Assembly: GCF_001591965.1 (NCBI RefSeq)
Contig: NZ_BCVX01000011.1
Span: 1-64,000 of the forward strand
From: Lysinibacillus odysseyi 34hs-1 = NBRC 100172
GTDB taxonomy: Bacteria > Bacillota > Bacilli > Bacillales_A > Planococcaceae
DNA: 64,000 nt
Direction of reading: 5' to 3'
The position numbers and the translations under genes are program-made. This document shows, in pieces, positions 49,926 to 58,814 of this stretch. Each line of letters begins with the position of its first letter. The first letter of the stretch is position 1. The notes beneath the pieces were generated by a model. It was given only the letters and a program-made list of their open reading frames with translations, ran no database searches and had not been told where the DNA came from.

Positions 49926-50630
49926 ATGGAAATCAATCAAAATAGTTGGAAAGAGCAAGACCAATGGGGAATTAAAGAATTTATCTTATTAACGTCACTT
50001 GAGTTTATCGTTGTGATTGGATGCCTAAAGTTCTTTGTTTCCCCGATTTATTCACAATGGCTTAAGAATGATTTATATGCCGGTACATTAATGGGATTAA
50101 CAATAGCGATAACGTTACTTTTAGGCATTTATTTTATTGCACTGCGCCCTAAAAGGCTTTCTTGGTGTGAAGTAGGTATAAAGAGATTTTTGATGAAAGA
50201 TTGGAAGATTATCGTACTATATTCTGCCGTTTTACTCATTGGTTCAGTGATCATTGTTGTGCTTACCAGCTTTATAGGAAATTCGTGGGAGAATAGCAAA
50301 ACAGAATCATTACAACAAAACGTAACTTTTCTTACGGTTTCTATTGCTTTTGTTTCTGCTGCAGTAATTTCTCCGATTTATGAAGAAATATTTTACCGTG
50401 GATTTTTATATCGTTGGTTACGTACTCGTATGGGACTGATTGGAGGGGTTCTAATCAGCGCAGCCATTTTTACAATTGTACATATCCCAACCTATAATGT
50501 AATGCCGGTTAACTTTTTCAGCGGTATCATTTTTGCGATGGCATATGAGCGAACGAATTCAATATGGCCATCAGTGATGATTCACGGGATTACGAATGGA
50601 ATTATGGTTTTGCTGACAAGCTTGGGATAA
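49926..50630 (+). CDS. CPBP-family intramembrane metalloprotease
   Basis: Membrane protein of 234 residues with about seven hydrophobic segments. The CPBP/Abi motifs are intact: EEIFYRG (E153, E154, R158), H186 in FTIVHIPTYN and H220/N224 in MIHGITNGI. Members process prenylated or bacteriocin-type peptides or give self-immunity. Its control by a MerR/TipAS-like regulator suggests induction by a small molecule, possibly an antibiotic; that is inference. Confidence 0.88.
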   Translation: MEINQNSWKEQDQWGIKEFILLTSLEFIVVIGCLKFFVSPIYSQWLKNDLYAGTLMGLTIAITLLLGIYFIALRPKRLSWCEVGIKRFLMKDWKIIVLYSAVLLIGSVIIVVLTSFIGNSWENSKTESLQQNVTFLTVSIAFVSAAVISPIYEEIFYRGFLYRWLRTRMGLIGGVLISAAIFTIVHIPTYNVMPVNFFSGIIFAMAYERTNSIWPSVMIHGITNGIMVLLTSLG

Positions 50631-50689
50631 AGAGAGTGCTTTTAGTATTCAATTACTAAAACCCTTGGACATTCATGTGTCTACATATA

Positions 50690-50733
50690 CACTCCTTGAA
50701 TTGTGAAACTTCGCTTGGCTTGAACAATCATAA
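50690..50733 (+). repeat. rlmCD 3'-end scar, copy D
   Basis: Reads HSLNCE, then after a one-base deletion FAWLEQS-stop, against [26 protein letters not shown] is identical in length and position to the native GTGGCTTGAAC. A perfect terminator follows. The frame break suggests an older scar. Confidence 0.7.
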
Positions 50734-50740
50734 AAGTAAG

Positions 50741-50787
50741 CCCCCTGAATGCTGATTGTACTTTCAGCATTCAGGGGGTATTTATAT
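50741..50787. terminator. Terminator behind scar copy D
   Basis: CCCCCTGAATGCTGA (50741-50755) pairs over 15 bases with TCAGCATTCAGGGGG (50764-50778), then TATTTATAT. Confidence 0.85.
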
Positions 50788-50856
50788 AGTCTGGTTAAAT
50801 AGGAATTAGTTTAACTAATTAAAATCAGTCGTATTTCTGTGTCGTTGTTTTTGTCT

Positions 50857-51297
50857 TTATTCAAAGATATAGCTGATGACATCGATTGCCTGTTCAACTG
50901 TTTCAACGGTTACATTTGCTTTATTGGAAAGCTCTTTTAACGGGTGGATTAATGATTCAGGCCGGATAATTATGGTCGGCTTGTTCATGGCAATGGCTGT
51001 GCTTGCGTCCATTGCGGTATTCCACTGTTTATACTTTTCGCCAAATAAAGCGATAACGATATCTGCTTTCTGCATTAATACCTGTGTTCTGAAGTTATTT
51101 ATATCAGAGGCTGCAGCGTCTTTATAAAGATTAGAAGGCTGCTTTCCTAAAATCTCCTCACCGATATTGTCTGAACGGTCATGATTTGTCTGAGGTGCTA
51201 CGAAGTGCAGCGGAAGGTTTTTTTTCTTTGCTATTCGTGCCACTTCCTCTCGCCAATCATCATGAATCTGTCCTGCTAAATAAACCGTAAGTTCCAT
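50857..51297 (-). CDS. ytoQ: YtoQ-family protein
   Basis: Soluble protein of 146 residues, orthologue of B. subtilis YtoQ, of the nucleoside 2-deoxyribosyltransferase-like fold. The N-terminus LTVYLAGQIHDDWREE and the DIVIALFGEKYKQWNTAMDA segment are family hallmarks. The activity is not established. GGAGGAGTA precedes the ATG. It probably lies outside the island. Confidence 0.88.
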   Translation of the reverse strand: MELTVYLAGQIHDDWREEVARIAKKKNLPLHFVAPQTNHDRSDNIGEEILGKQPSNLYKDAAASDINNFRTQVLMQKADIVIALFGEKYKQWNTAMDASTAIAMNKPTIIIRPESLIHPLKELSNKANVTVETVEQAIDVISYIFE

Positions 51298-51493
51298 TTT
51301 TACTCCTCCTATACTATTTCGCTTTCATTAATAGTACCCAACTTACAAGAGTTTTCAAAGTAAACCTTCTAAACACTCAGATGAAAAATTCATTACCGGA
51401 ATTATGGTATGGTTGTAAGTGAGAGAAATCAGCATGCTAAAAATATAAAAGTAACTAAACGAAATTTCATACTTATAAATAAGGAGGCCAAAG

Positions 51494-52273
51494 ATGAACA
51501 TCGGTTTAATCGGGGCGGGAGCAATAGCGCATTTTTTACTGGAAGAAATCAATCAAAAGCAGCAGGACAACTTACACATTACAAGTATTTTCGTAAGGGA
51601 TAAGGAAAAGTATCAGCGGCTGGAAGAAGACTTTGGGATAAAGCTGTTTACAGACCTCGATGCCTTTCTTGATTTAGAAATTGATATTGTTGTGGAGGCA
51701 GCAGATATAAATGCGGTGAAAGTTTTGGTGCCATCTATTATAAAAAGAAAGAATGTTGTAGTAATCAGTGTCGGAGCTCTTGCAGATGAGGGGCTGCTGG
51801 CAGAAATAAATGATCTCACCGATAAGTACAAAAATGAAGTCTATCTGCCTTCAGGTGCTATAGGCGGTTTGGATTTAATACAAAATGCACACGCCCTCGG
51901 CACGGTTACAAGCGTCTCGCTGACAACCCGGAAGCCCGCCCGCTCTTTAATTGATAAGGACATCAATGAACCCAAAGTTGTGTTTGAAGGGAGTGCCGTC
52001 GATGCCATTGGGCAGTTTCCGAAAAATATGAATGTCTCAATCATCCTTTCACTCGCAGGAATAGGAATGGACAAAACGAATGTGCGCCTTATTGCTGACC
52101 CGCATATTGAAAAAAACATTCATCATATGGAAGTAGCTGGCGATTTCGGGGAAGCAGTATTTACGATTCAAAATAATCCACTGCCGGAAAACCCAAAGAC
52201 GAGCTATTTAGCCGCTATGAGTATTCTGGGAACGTTGAAAAGAATAAACGGGAAGCTGAAAATCGGCGGGTAA
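51494..52273 (+). CDS. nadX: L-aspartate dehydrogenase
   Basis: NAD(P)-dependent enzyme of 259 residues (NadX/DUF108 type). It oxidises L-aspartate to iminoaspartate, which can feed NAD synthesis, or works toward aspartate. Rossmann motif GLIGAGAIA (4-12), LPSGAIGGLDLI about 117-128 and the C-terminal NPKTSYLAAMS. GGAGGCCAA precedes the ATG. No NAD genes are next to it, so the physiological role is open. Confidence 0.85.
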   Translation: MNIGLIGAGAIAHFLLEEINQKQQDNLHITSIFVRDKEKYQRLEEDFGIKLFTDLDAFLDLEIDIVVEAADINAVKVLVPSIIKRKNVVVISVGALADEGLLAEINDLTDKYKNEVYLPSGAIGGLDLIQNAHALGTVTSVSLTTRKPARSLIDKDINEPKVVFEGSAVDAIGQFPKNMNVSIILSLAGIGMDKTNVRLIADPHIEKNIHHMEVAGDFGEAVFTIQNNPLPENPKTSYLAAMSILGTLKRINGKLKIGG

Positions 52274-52345
52274 TTTAATAAAAGAGAGATCCCAAAGTCT
52301 AAAAAATAATAACGGTTCTGATGCAAAAGAAATCGGGGATATATA

Positions 52346-52382
52346 AACACGTGGACAGCTATGTATTGTCCACGTGTTTTGT
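52346..52382 (+). terminator. Terminator behind nadX
   Basis: AACACGTGGACA (52346-52357) pairs with TGTCCACGTGTT (52367-52378), followed by TTGTT. The remaining stretch up to dus contains a -10-like TATAAT near 52486 and no gene. Confidence 0.85.
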
Positions 52383-52617
52383 TATAAAAATAAAGCCGAT
52401 ATGGTAGAAGGAAGCGTATGAAAAGTATAAAATGAAATAGTGATTTTTGAAGCATGCTGCGTTAGCTATGAAAGCTCGGTTATACTATAATAATGATTTG
52501 GTTTCTTTAAACTGCAAACCCTTCATGGATTACGATATAGATGCTCTATAGGAGAGCTTAATTTTAAAATTGGGGATCAGTAACATGCTGCCCCGCTTTG
52601 AGAGGATTTGAATACAA

Positions 52618-53586
52618 ATGAAAGAAAATTTCTGGCAGGACTTACCGAAGCCATTTTTTGTACTTGCACCAATGGAAGATGTAACGGATACTGTATTTCG
52701 CCATGTTGTAGCGAAAGCAGGCAGACCGGACGTATTTTTTACGGAGTTTACAAATTCGGAGAGCTATTGCCATCCAGAGGGCGCAAAAAGTGTTCGTGGA
52801 CGTTTACTATTCACAGAAGATGAACAGCCGATGGTAGCACATATTTGGGGAGATAGCCCGGAAAACTTCCGCAAAATGAGTATCGGCATGGCAGAGATGG
52901 GCTTTAAAGGAATTGATATTAATATGGGTTGTCCTGTGCCGAATGTCGCGCAAAGAGGAAAAGGCAGCGGACTTATCCTTCGTCCGGACGTCGCAGCAGA
53001 GCTGATCCAAGCAGCAAAAGCAGGGGGACTGCCTGTAAGTGTGAAAACCCGCCTTGGCTATAAGGAAGTGGATGAGTGGAAGGAATGGCTGACACATATT
53101 TTAAAACAGGGTATCGCGAACCTTTCCATTCATTTACGTACAAGAAAGGAAATGAGTGCTGTAGATGCCCATTGGGAACTCATTCCGGAAATCAAAGCAT
53201 TGCGTGATGAAATCGCACCGGATACGTTGCTGACAATTAACGGTGACATTCTTGATCGTCAAATGGGGCTGGAGCTGGTCGAGAAATATGGTGTTGATGG
53301 GGTAATGATCGGACGGGGGATTTTTAAAAATCCGTTCGCCTTTGAAAAAGAGCCGAAAGAGCATAGCACTAAGGAGTACCTGGATCTTTTAAGATTGCAG
53401 CTTGACCTTCACGATCAATATATAGAAGAACTACCTCGTTCAGTTACAGGACTTCATCGTTTCTTCAAAATATATGTTAAAGGCTTCCGTGGCGCAGGGG
53501 AATTAAGAAACCAATTGATGAGTACAAGATCAACTGATGAAGTGCGGGCATTGCTTGATAACTTTGAAGCAAACAATGCTGAGTGA
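52618..53586 (+). CDS. dus: tRNA dihydrouridine synthase
   Basis: FMN-dependent Dus-family enzyme of 322 residues reducing uridines of the tRNA D-loop. LAPMEDVTD near residue 16, the catalytic C105 in MGCPVPNV, and the FMN-phosphate loop INGDILD...[12 protein letters not shown] are present. It is of the Firmicutes type that differs from DusB in sequence. The ATG is preceded by GAGAGGA. Position specificity cannot be told. Confidence 0.92.
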   Translation: MKENFWQDLPKPFFVLAPMEDVTDTVFRHVVAKAGRPDVFFTEFTNSESYCHPEGAKSVRGRLLFTEDEQPMVAHIWGDSPENFRKMSIGMAEMGFKGIDINMGCPVPNVAQRGKGSGLILRPDVAAELIQAAKAGGLPVSVKTRLGYKEVDEWKEWLTHILKQGIANLSIHLRTRKEMSAVDAHWELIPEIKALRDEIAPDTLLTINGDILDRQMGLELVEKYGVDGVMIGRGIFKNPFAFEKEPKEHSTKEYLDLLRLQLDLHDQYIEELPRSVTGLHRFFKIYVKGFRGAGELRNQLMSTRSTDEVRALLDNFEANNAE

Positions 53587-53611
53587 TGCAGGACAGTAGA
53601 ATAAGTTAAAT

Positions 53612-53663
53612 AAGCAGACGGTTTAGAAGTGCGGTCACGCACTAATGGACTGTCTGCTTTTAC
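53612..53663. repeat. Hairpin-forming recombinase end, copy 2
   Basis: Diverged copy of 40736-40791. On the minus strand it reads VKADSPLV, then RTSKPSAYL, against VKADGQLEV and RTSKPSAFY in copy 1. AAGCAGAC still pairs with GTCTGCTT and AGTGCG with CGCACT, and TTTTA follows. No other part of a recombinase is nearby. It may now be the terminator of dus. Confidence 0.65.
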
Positions 53664-53732
53664 TATATGTGAATGAAAAACCGCCTCGCGTAAGTAAATG
53701 AATTTGATTTGTCGTTGGTGCATTTATATATA

Positions 53733-53773
53733 AAACCCTTACAAACTGGTGTTACCGCTGTTTGTAAGGGTTT
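53733..53773 (-). terminator. Terminator of the chemoreceptor gene
   Basis: AAACCCTTACAAAC pairs with the matching GTTTGTAAGGGTTT (53733-53773) and is followed on the minus strand by TTATAT. Confidence 0.85.
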
Positions 53774-53776
53774 CAT

Positions 53777-55822
53777 TTATAATTTGAATTTTGACAGGGA
53801 ACCGGTTAATTTTTCGACCTGATCCTGTAAATGGTTTGCATGGATCGTTACTTCCGAAGTGGCTGATGTTTGTTCTTCAATAGAACTTGCAATTTCCTGT
53901 GTTTCGGCTGTGACCTCTGCTGTCATTTCGTTAACCATTGAGATGGATGATAACACAACATTTTTTTGCTGCTGCATTGTCGAAACGTCTTCCATTGTAT
54001 TTGAAATGGAGACCTTCATGTTTTCCAACGTATCTGAAAGCTGTTTAATGGCGTGGTCTACCGTTTCAACTGCTAGTTTTTGATCTTCACTAATCTCGTT
54101 TGTCTGCTTCATTACTTGGACGAGCTGCTGTGTATCTGTCAAAATACTTACGATAATTTGCTGGATGTTTGTCGTCGCTGCTTTTGAGCTTTCCGCTAAA
54201 CTTCTTACTTCATTGGCTACAACTGCAAAGCCTTTACCGTGTTCGCCGGCTCTAGCCGCTTCAATTGATGCATTAAGTGCCAGTAAGTTTGTTTGTTCCG
54301 TAATTTGGGCAATGGCATTTGTGACTTGCGAAATGGATTTCGTTTTTTCATCTAAATTGCTGGTTACGATTGTTACTTCATTGAACGCTCGTTCCAGGTT
54401 TGTGTAAGACTGTTCTAATTGTTGTACTTTATCAATACTCATATGCACTTCTGCCAGCGCTTCGTTCGCATCCTCTACCATTTGCTGCGACTTCGATTCA
54501 ATCGATTCAATACCATCTGCCAATACATGAATGGCTGTAGAACCATCCTGCATTTTGTCTGCTTGGGTGCCAGTATTCATAGCGATTTCCTCAATACTAT
54601 TGGACACATTATTTAATGCTTGTTCATTCTCTTTTGCGATAACCGCTAAACTATTAGAGGATTGCTGGATTTTATCTGTGTTTTCATTTACCTGAACGAT
54701 CAAATCACGAACTTGAGCGAGCATATGGTTGTAGTGATTTGCCAAGTCAGCTATTTCGTCATTTGAATCAGTTTCAAAATGTGAAATAAAGTCGCCGCTT
54801 GCCGTTTTTTCGAACACCTTTTTAAAGTTACTTAAAATGCCTACCAGTTTACGGGCCATTATATAGGCAAATAGGCAGCCGATTAGCAGCCCGATAGCCA
54901 GTGAAATCCAGCCAGCCATGGTGAAGTCTTTTAATTTTTCCGCGTAGCTATTGGCATCTACTAAAGAGATGATTTGCCAATTGTTTTTTTCAATCGTTTG
55001 AATTTCCCCTGTATAGTTCACACCAGCCCATTCAAACTTTTTGATTTTATTGTTTCCGTTTCTTGCATCTGCAAGCCAGTTGAACTCTGCTGCTAGTTCA
55101 CTCGCGTCTACTAAATCCGAGACCCCATTAATCTTACCGGAATTTTCAGCATTAATGTTTTTCCCGTCACCATCTTTAATAAAGGAAGAAATAATCAAAC
55201 CGTTTGGATCCACTATCATTAATTTAGTGGATGATCCGGCCTCGATACCTTCCCGGATTGCGCCGATCGTTGAGAAGTCTATATCATAGCCGACTGCTCC
55301 TACAAGCTGTTTATCTTTAAATACCGGGGCAATAACAGAAGTCATTAGTTTGTTTACTCCCGTATCCAAATAGACATCTACCCATTGCAAAGCTGGATTT
55401 GCGGTTAACTTTGCGAATGTTTGGGAATCACGTACATTCCAGTCGTATTCAATTTTAGGCGTCATATGTATTTTGCTTGTTTCAAAATCCATGAAATACA
55501 CTGATAAGTAGTCGCTGTTCTGCTCTTTTAACGTACTTGTTATTTTATCGATTTGCGAATAATCTACTTGGTCATTCTTTAAAATCGTTTCGACCACTTG
55601 TCCAAATTGTAAAACGCTTGTTTCATAGTTTAGTAAGCCTAACGATACTTGATCCACTGCATTTCTGGCATTGTCAGAAGAAGATTGAAGATTTTCTTCA
55701 TTTAAAATGTTACGTACAGTCCACTGACTGAAACCGACCGTAATACCAACTGCTATTACGATAGCAAGGGAAATAACGATCATCCACTTTGCCTTTAAAG
55801 AAAAATTTTTTAAAAAGTTCAT
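53777..55822 (-). CDS. Methyl-accepting chemotaxis protein
   Basis: Chemoreceptor of 681 residues: membrane segment about 10-32, extracellular dCache-type sensor about 35-295 ([26 protein letters not shown]), second membrane segment about 302-324, HAMP about 325-380, and the signalling domain with the conserved tip [20 protein letters not shown] about 515-535. The ligand is unknown; dCache sensors bind amino acids or organic acids. Lone gene with its own terminator. The end is LSKFKL, without a CheR-binding pentapeptide. Confidence 0.95.
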   Translation of the reverse strand: MNFLKNFSLKAKWMIVISLAIVIAVGITVGFSQWTVRNILNEENLQSSSDNARNAVDQVSLGLLNYETSVLQFGQVVETILKNDQVDYSQIDKITSTLKEQNSDYLSVYFMDFETSKIHMTPKIEYDWNVRDSQTFAKLTANPALQWVDVYLDTGVNKLMTSVIAPVFKDKQLVGAVGYDIDFSTIGAIREGIEAGSSTKLMIVDPNGLIISSFIKDGDGKNINAENSGKINGVSDLVDASELAAEFNWLADARNGNNKIKKFEWAGVNYTGEIQTIEKNNWQIISLVDANSYAEKLKDFTMAGWISLAIGLLIGCLFAYIMARKLVGILSNFKKVFEKTASGDFISHFETDSNDEIADLANHYNHMLAQVRDLIVQVNENTDKIQQSSNSLAVIAKENEQALNNVSNSIEEIAMNTGTQADKMQDGSTAIHVLADGIESIESKSQQMVEDANEALAEVHMSIDKVQQLEQSYTNLERAFNEVTIVTSNLDEKTKSISQVTNAIAQITEQTNLLALNASIEAARAGEHGKGFAVVANEVRSLAESSKAATTNIQQIIVSILTDTQQLVQVMKQTNEISEDQKLAVETVDHAIKQLSDTLENMKVSISNTMEDVSTMQQQKNVVLSSISMVNEMTAEVTAETQEIASSIEEQTSATSEVTIHANHLQDQVEKLTGSLSKFKL

Positions 55823-56441
55823 TTGCCCACATCTTCCTTTAACCTATGTATTTACCTCGATTCCTAAAAATGGGTATTTAAATATAGTTAAAAGTATATA
55901 TGTGTGTAGGTCTATTGTCTATTCGCTTATTTTTATTTTAGGTAATATGTAATATTTAAAATATTAAGATTTGTACTTTTATTCTTTGCTTTCGGAATAG
56001 TTTATCTATTTAAATTTTGCCATTTATGAATGTAATTTTTTAGAGGGGCGGAGCAGTCTTTAAAAGGGGAGTTTGTAATTAGAGGAGAAGGAAAGTATCT
56101 ATTGTAGTTAAACGCATAGATAAAGCTAGTAATTCCAGTGTGTTTTAAGTTTGATCTTTCCTCTCTGCTATGCTGTGAAGTTATCGTACAGCTGCAATTA
56201 GTATGAAAAAATAAAATGAAAATTGCCGTTTCAGGATGGTCTTCCGTTAAAATAAATAGTTCTTGTTTCAAATTCTTGATCAATAATAACCCGGATTCTC
56301 TCTTCATTGAATCCGAGTTTTTCGAGGTACTATTTCCTTTGTTTTTTGATGACATCTACAATCTATTTTCTGCATGATGCTTAAAAACAGCAGAAAGCAT
56401 AAATAGCCAAGGCATACTTATTGATTTCTGCTTTTGCTATG
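55823..56441. other. Intergenic region, hairpin only
   Basis: A 619-base A/T-rich interval. A terminator-like hairpin (AACCCGGATTC/GAATCCGAGTT, one mismatch, then five T) lies at 56289-56324 on the plus strand, with no recognised gene before it. A 117-codon frame on the minus strand (56002-56355) shows no family features. I see nothing else. Confidence 0.35.
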
Positions 56442-57182
56442 TTAAAATAAATCATTTTTAGTCACATTTTCTCCAATATGACTAAAAAGTGATTCTGTCA
56501 ATTCCCGTCTTATTTGTGTAATATGTTTTTCCATCAGTTGTTTGGCGTGTTCGGCATCACCAGCTGCGATAGCTAAATAAATTTCTTTATGCTCATCAAT
56601 GGTTTCCTGTGTGCGTTCTGGATCTTTCAAGCGCTGTTTTCGGGTAGTACGAATCGTATCTTGCATATGTTCGCTAAGTGTTTGAAATAATTGCAGAAAA
56701 ATTGAATTATGTGAAGCAAGAACAATATTAATATGGAAACTCAGATCAGCCTGAATGCCTAACTCTACATCATTTTTACTTCTATCCATCATTTTTAATG
56801 CATTGCCAATCCGCTCCAAGTCTTCGGAAGTGGCCCGTCGTGCAGCTAAAAAGGCACACTCTACTTCAAGTGCCTGGCGGAGTTCCAGCATTTCATATAT
56901 TAGTTTTTTGTCTGTTTTTGTGACGGTAGTTGAAAGTTCTTCCCCTAATGTATAGCTTTCTGTTGCTTTGATAAAGCTGCCGCTGCCTTGCCTGATTTCA
57001 ATAAATCCTTTTATTTCAAGCTTCCGGAGCGCCTCCCTAACAGATGTTCGACTTACATTAAAACGGCTCGCTAACTCCCTTTCTGTCGGAAGTTTTTCTC
57101 CAGGCTGTAATTCCCCATTTAAGAAACATTCCCTTATCTGATCAACAATTATTTGATATGCTTTTTTCTTTGGTTTTGGCAT
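56442..57182 (-). CDS. FadR/GntR-family regulator with FCD domain
   Basis: Transcription factor of 246 residues. The N-terminal winged helix carries GEKLPTERELASRFNVSRTS and VREALRKLEIKGFI, and the C-terminal FCD ligand domain (about 90-230) has the metal-binding type DLSFHINIVLAS. LldR/GlcC-type members sense lactate, glycolate or other organic acids. It is divergent from the oxidase at 57419 and probably controls it through sites near 57313-57350. Confidence 0.9.
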   Translation of the reverse strand: MPKPKKKAYQIIVDQIRECFLNGELQPGEKLPTERELASRFNVSRTSVREALRKLEIKGFIEIRQGSGSFIKATESYTLGEELSTTVTKTDKKLIYEMLELRQALEVECAFLAARRATSEDLERIGNALKMMDRSKNDVELGIQADLSFHINIVLASHNSIFLQLFQTLSEHMQDTIRTTRKQRLKDPERTQETIDEHKEIYLAIAAGDAEHAKQLMEKHITQIRRELTESLFSHIGENVTKNDLF

Positions 57183-57275
57183 TCTCTATGTCAATCCTCT
57201 CAAATACTGGTAGTATAAACGCTTTAATCATACAGAAATAGCTCATGATTATCAATTTAAGAAAAATAATAATTA

Positions 57276-57350
57276 TTGATATTTTCAGAATATTTAGTAT
57301 AATAGTAAAAGGTTGGACCAATTGGGGAATAAGGTAAATTGGTATGACAT
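57276..57350 (+). promoter_or_regulatory. Promoter and GntR operators of the oxidase operon
   Basis: TTGATA (57276-57281) and TATAAT (57298-57303) with a 16-base spacer. At the start site is the palindrome TTGGACCAA (57313-57321), and 20 bases further TGGTATGACA (57340-57349), both close to the TnGTnnnACnA pattern of FadR-subfamily operators. Binding there would block transcription. Confidence 0.7.
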
Positions 57351-57418
57351 ATATATTCATCATTCATACAACTAAAATAAACAGTAATAAGTAATGAGCG
57401 CAAAAGGGGGAGGATAAT

Positions 57419-58804
57419 ATGATTATAACAAATGAAGAAGTGGTGAGTGCTCTAGGGGCTATTCTTACAGAAAGCCAAGTAACGGTCAATCAAACGGTTT
57501 TAGAACAACATAGCGGTGATGAATCATATCATAGTGCCAGTCTGCCGGATATTGTTGTATTTCCGGCAACAACAGAAGAAGTGAGTAAGATAGTAAAAAT
57601 AGCAAATCAATATAAAATGCCGATAGTACCTTTTGGGAGAGGAACAAGCTTAGAAGGGCATGTTATTCCTTATGATCATGGCATAACAATTGATTTTTCC
57701 CTCATGGACAAAATAGTAGAAGTTCGGGAGAAGGATTTTCTTGTGAAGGTTCAACCAGGGGTGACGCGTTCCCAGCTAAATAAGGAGTTGAAAAAATACG
57801 GATTGTTTTTCTCAGTGGATCCCGGAGCAGACGCAACACTTGGTGGCATGGCAGCTACAAATGCTAGTGGAACAACATCAGTTAAATATGGGACTATGCG
57901 TGACCAAGTGCGGGATTTAGAGGTGGTTCTTTCAGATGGTACGGTAATTCATACGGGCAATTTAGCAGAAAAATCTTCATCAGGCTATCATTTGAACGGT
58001 CTATTCGTAGGATCTGAGGGAACACTTGGCTGCTTTACTGAACTGACGGTAAAAGTCTATGGAATTCCTGAATATATTATGGCTGCCCGAGCATCCTTTC
58101 AAACAGTCAATGATGCTGTTGAAGCAGTTGTTAGTATTTTGCAGGCGGGGATTCCGATTGCACGAGTTGAGCTTGTAGATGAAATTTCTATGAAACAAGT
58201 TAATCTGCATAGTAAAACAGCCTATCACGAACAGCCAACACTATTTTTAGAATTTCATGGGAATGAAGCCGGTTTAAAGCAGGATGTTGAATTTATGAAA
58301 GAAATTGTAGCAGGGCATAATTGTGAAAGTATTGAATTTGAGACTGATAATACAGCTCGAAATCAGCTGTGGGAAGCACGGCACAATTTGGCTTATGCCT
58401 ATATCCATGGACACCCTGGAAAAAAGTTAATGGTAACCGATGTTTGCCTGCCTATTTCCGAGTTAGCAGGGGCTATTGCCCATGCAAGGGAAGCACTTAA
58501 CCTATTATCGCTGCCAGGAGGGATTGTAGGCCATGTCGGTGATGGCAATTTCCATGTCCTTTTAATGATCGATATGGATGATGCGGATGAAATAAAAAAA
58601 GCCGATGAATTTAATGAGCTGATTGTCATGTATGCGCTTGAACGTGAAGGTACTTGTACAGGAGAGCATGGTGTCGGTATTGGTAAACAGAAGTACCAAG
58701 AGAAAGAACATGGAGAAGCGCTGCTTGTAATGGAGAAGATTAAACAAGCACTCGATCCCGGCTTACTTTTCAATCCAAATAAAATAATAAAAATAAAGAA
58801 ATAG
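57419..58804 (+). CDS. FAD-linked 2-hydroxyacid dehydrogenase (D-lactate/glycolate type)
   Basis: Flavoprotein of 461 residues. FAD-binding PCMH domain about 35-215 with PFGRGTSLEGH, DPGADATLGGMAATNASG and GSEGTLG; FAD-oxidase C-terminal domain about 220-455 with HVGDGNFHVL and GTCTGEHGVGIGK. This matches D-lactate dehydrogenase (cytochrome type) and GlcD. The substrate is a small D-2-hydroxyacid; which one cannot be told. It is followed after 10 bases by a BASS transporter and is divergent from a GntR/FCD regulator. AGGGGGAGGA precedes the ATG. Confidence 0.9.
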   Translation: MIITNEEVVSALGAILTESQVTVNQTVLEQHSGDESYHSASLPDIVVFPATTEEVSKIVKIANQYKMPIVPFGRGTSLEGHVIPYDHGITIDFSLMDKIVEVREKDFLVKVQPGVTRSQLNKELKKYGLFFSVDPGADATLGGMAATNASGTTSVKYGTMRDQVRDLEVVLSDGTVIHTGNLAEKSSSGYHLNGLFVGSEGTLGCFTELTVKVYGIPEYIMAARASFQTVNDAVEAVVSILQAGIPIARVELVDEISMKQVNLHSKTAYHEQPTLFLEFHGNEAGLKQDVEFMKEIVAGHNCESIEFETDNTARNQLWEARHNLAYAYIHGHPGKKLMVTDVCLPISELAGAIAHAREALNLLSLPGGIVGHVGDGNFHVLLMIDMDDADEIKKADEFNELIVMYALEREGTCTGEHGVGIGKQKYQEKEHGEALLVMEKIKQALDPGLLFNPNKIIKIKK

Positions 58805-58814
58805 GGGTGGAAAT

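Noticed and set aside
56002-56355. Minus-strand frame of 117 codons between chemoreceptor and GntR gene
   Set aside because: No recognisable domain, poor ribosome site, and it covers a terminator-like hairpin.
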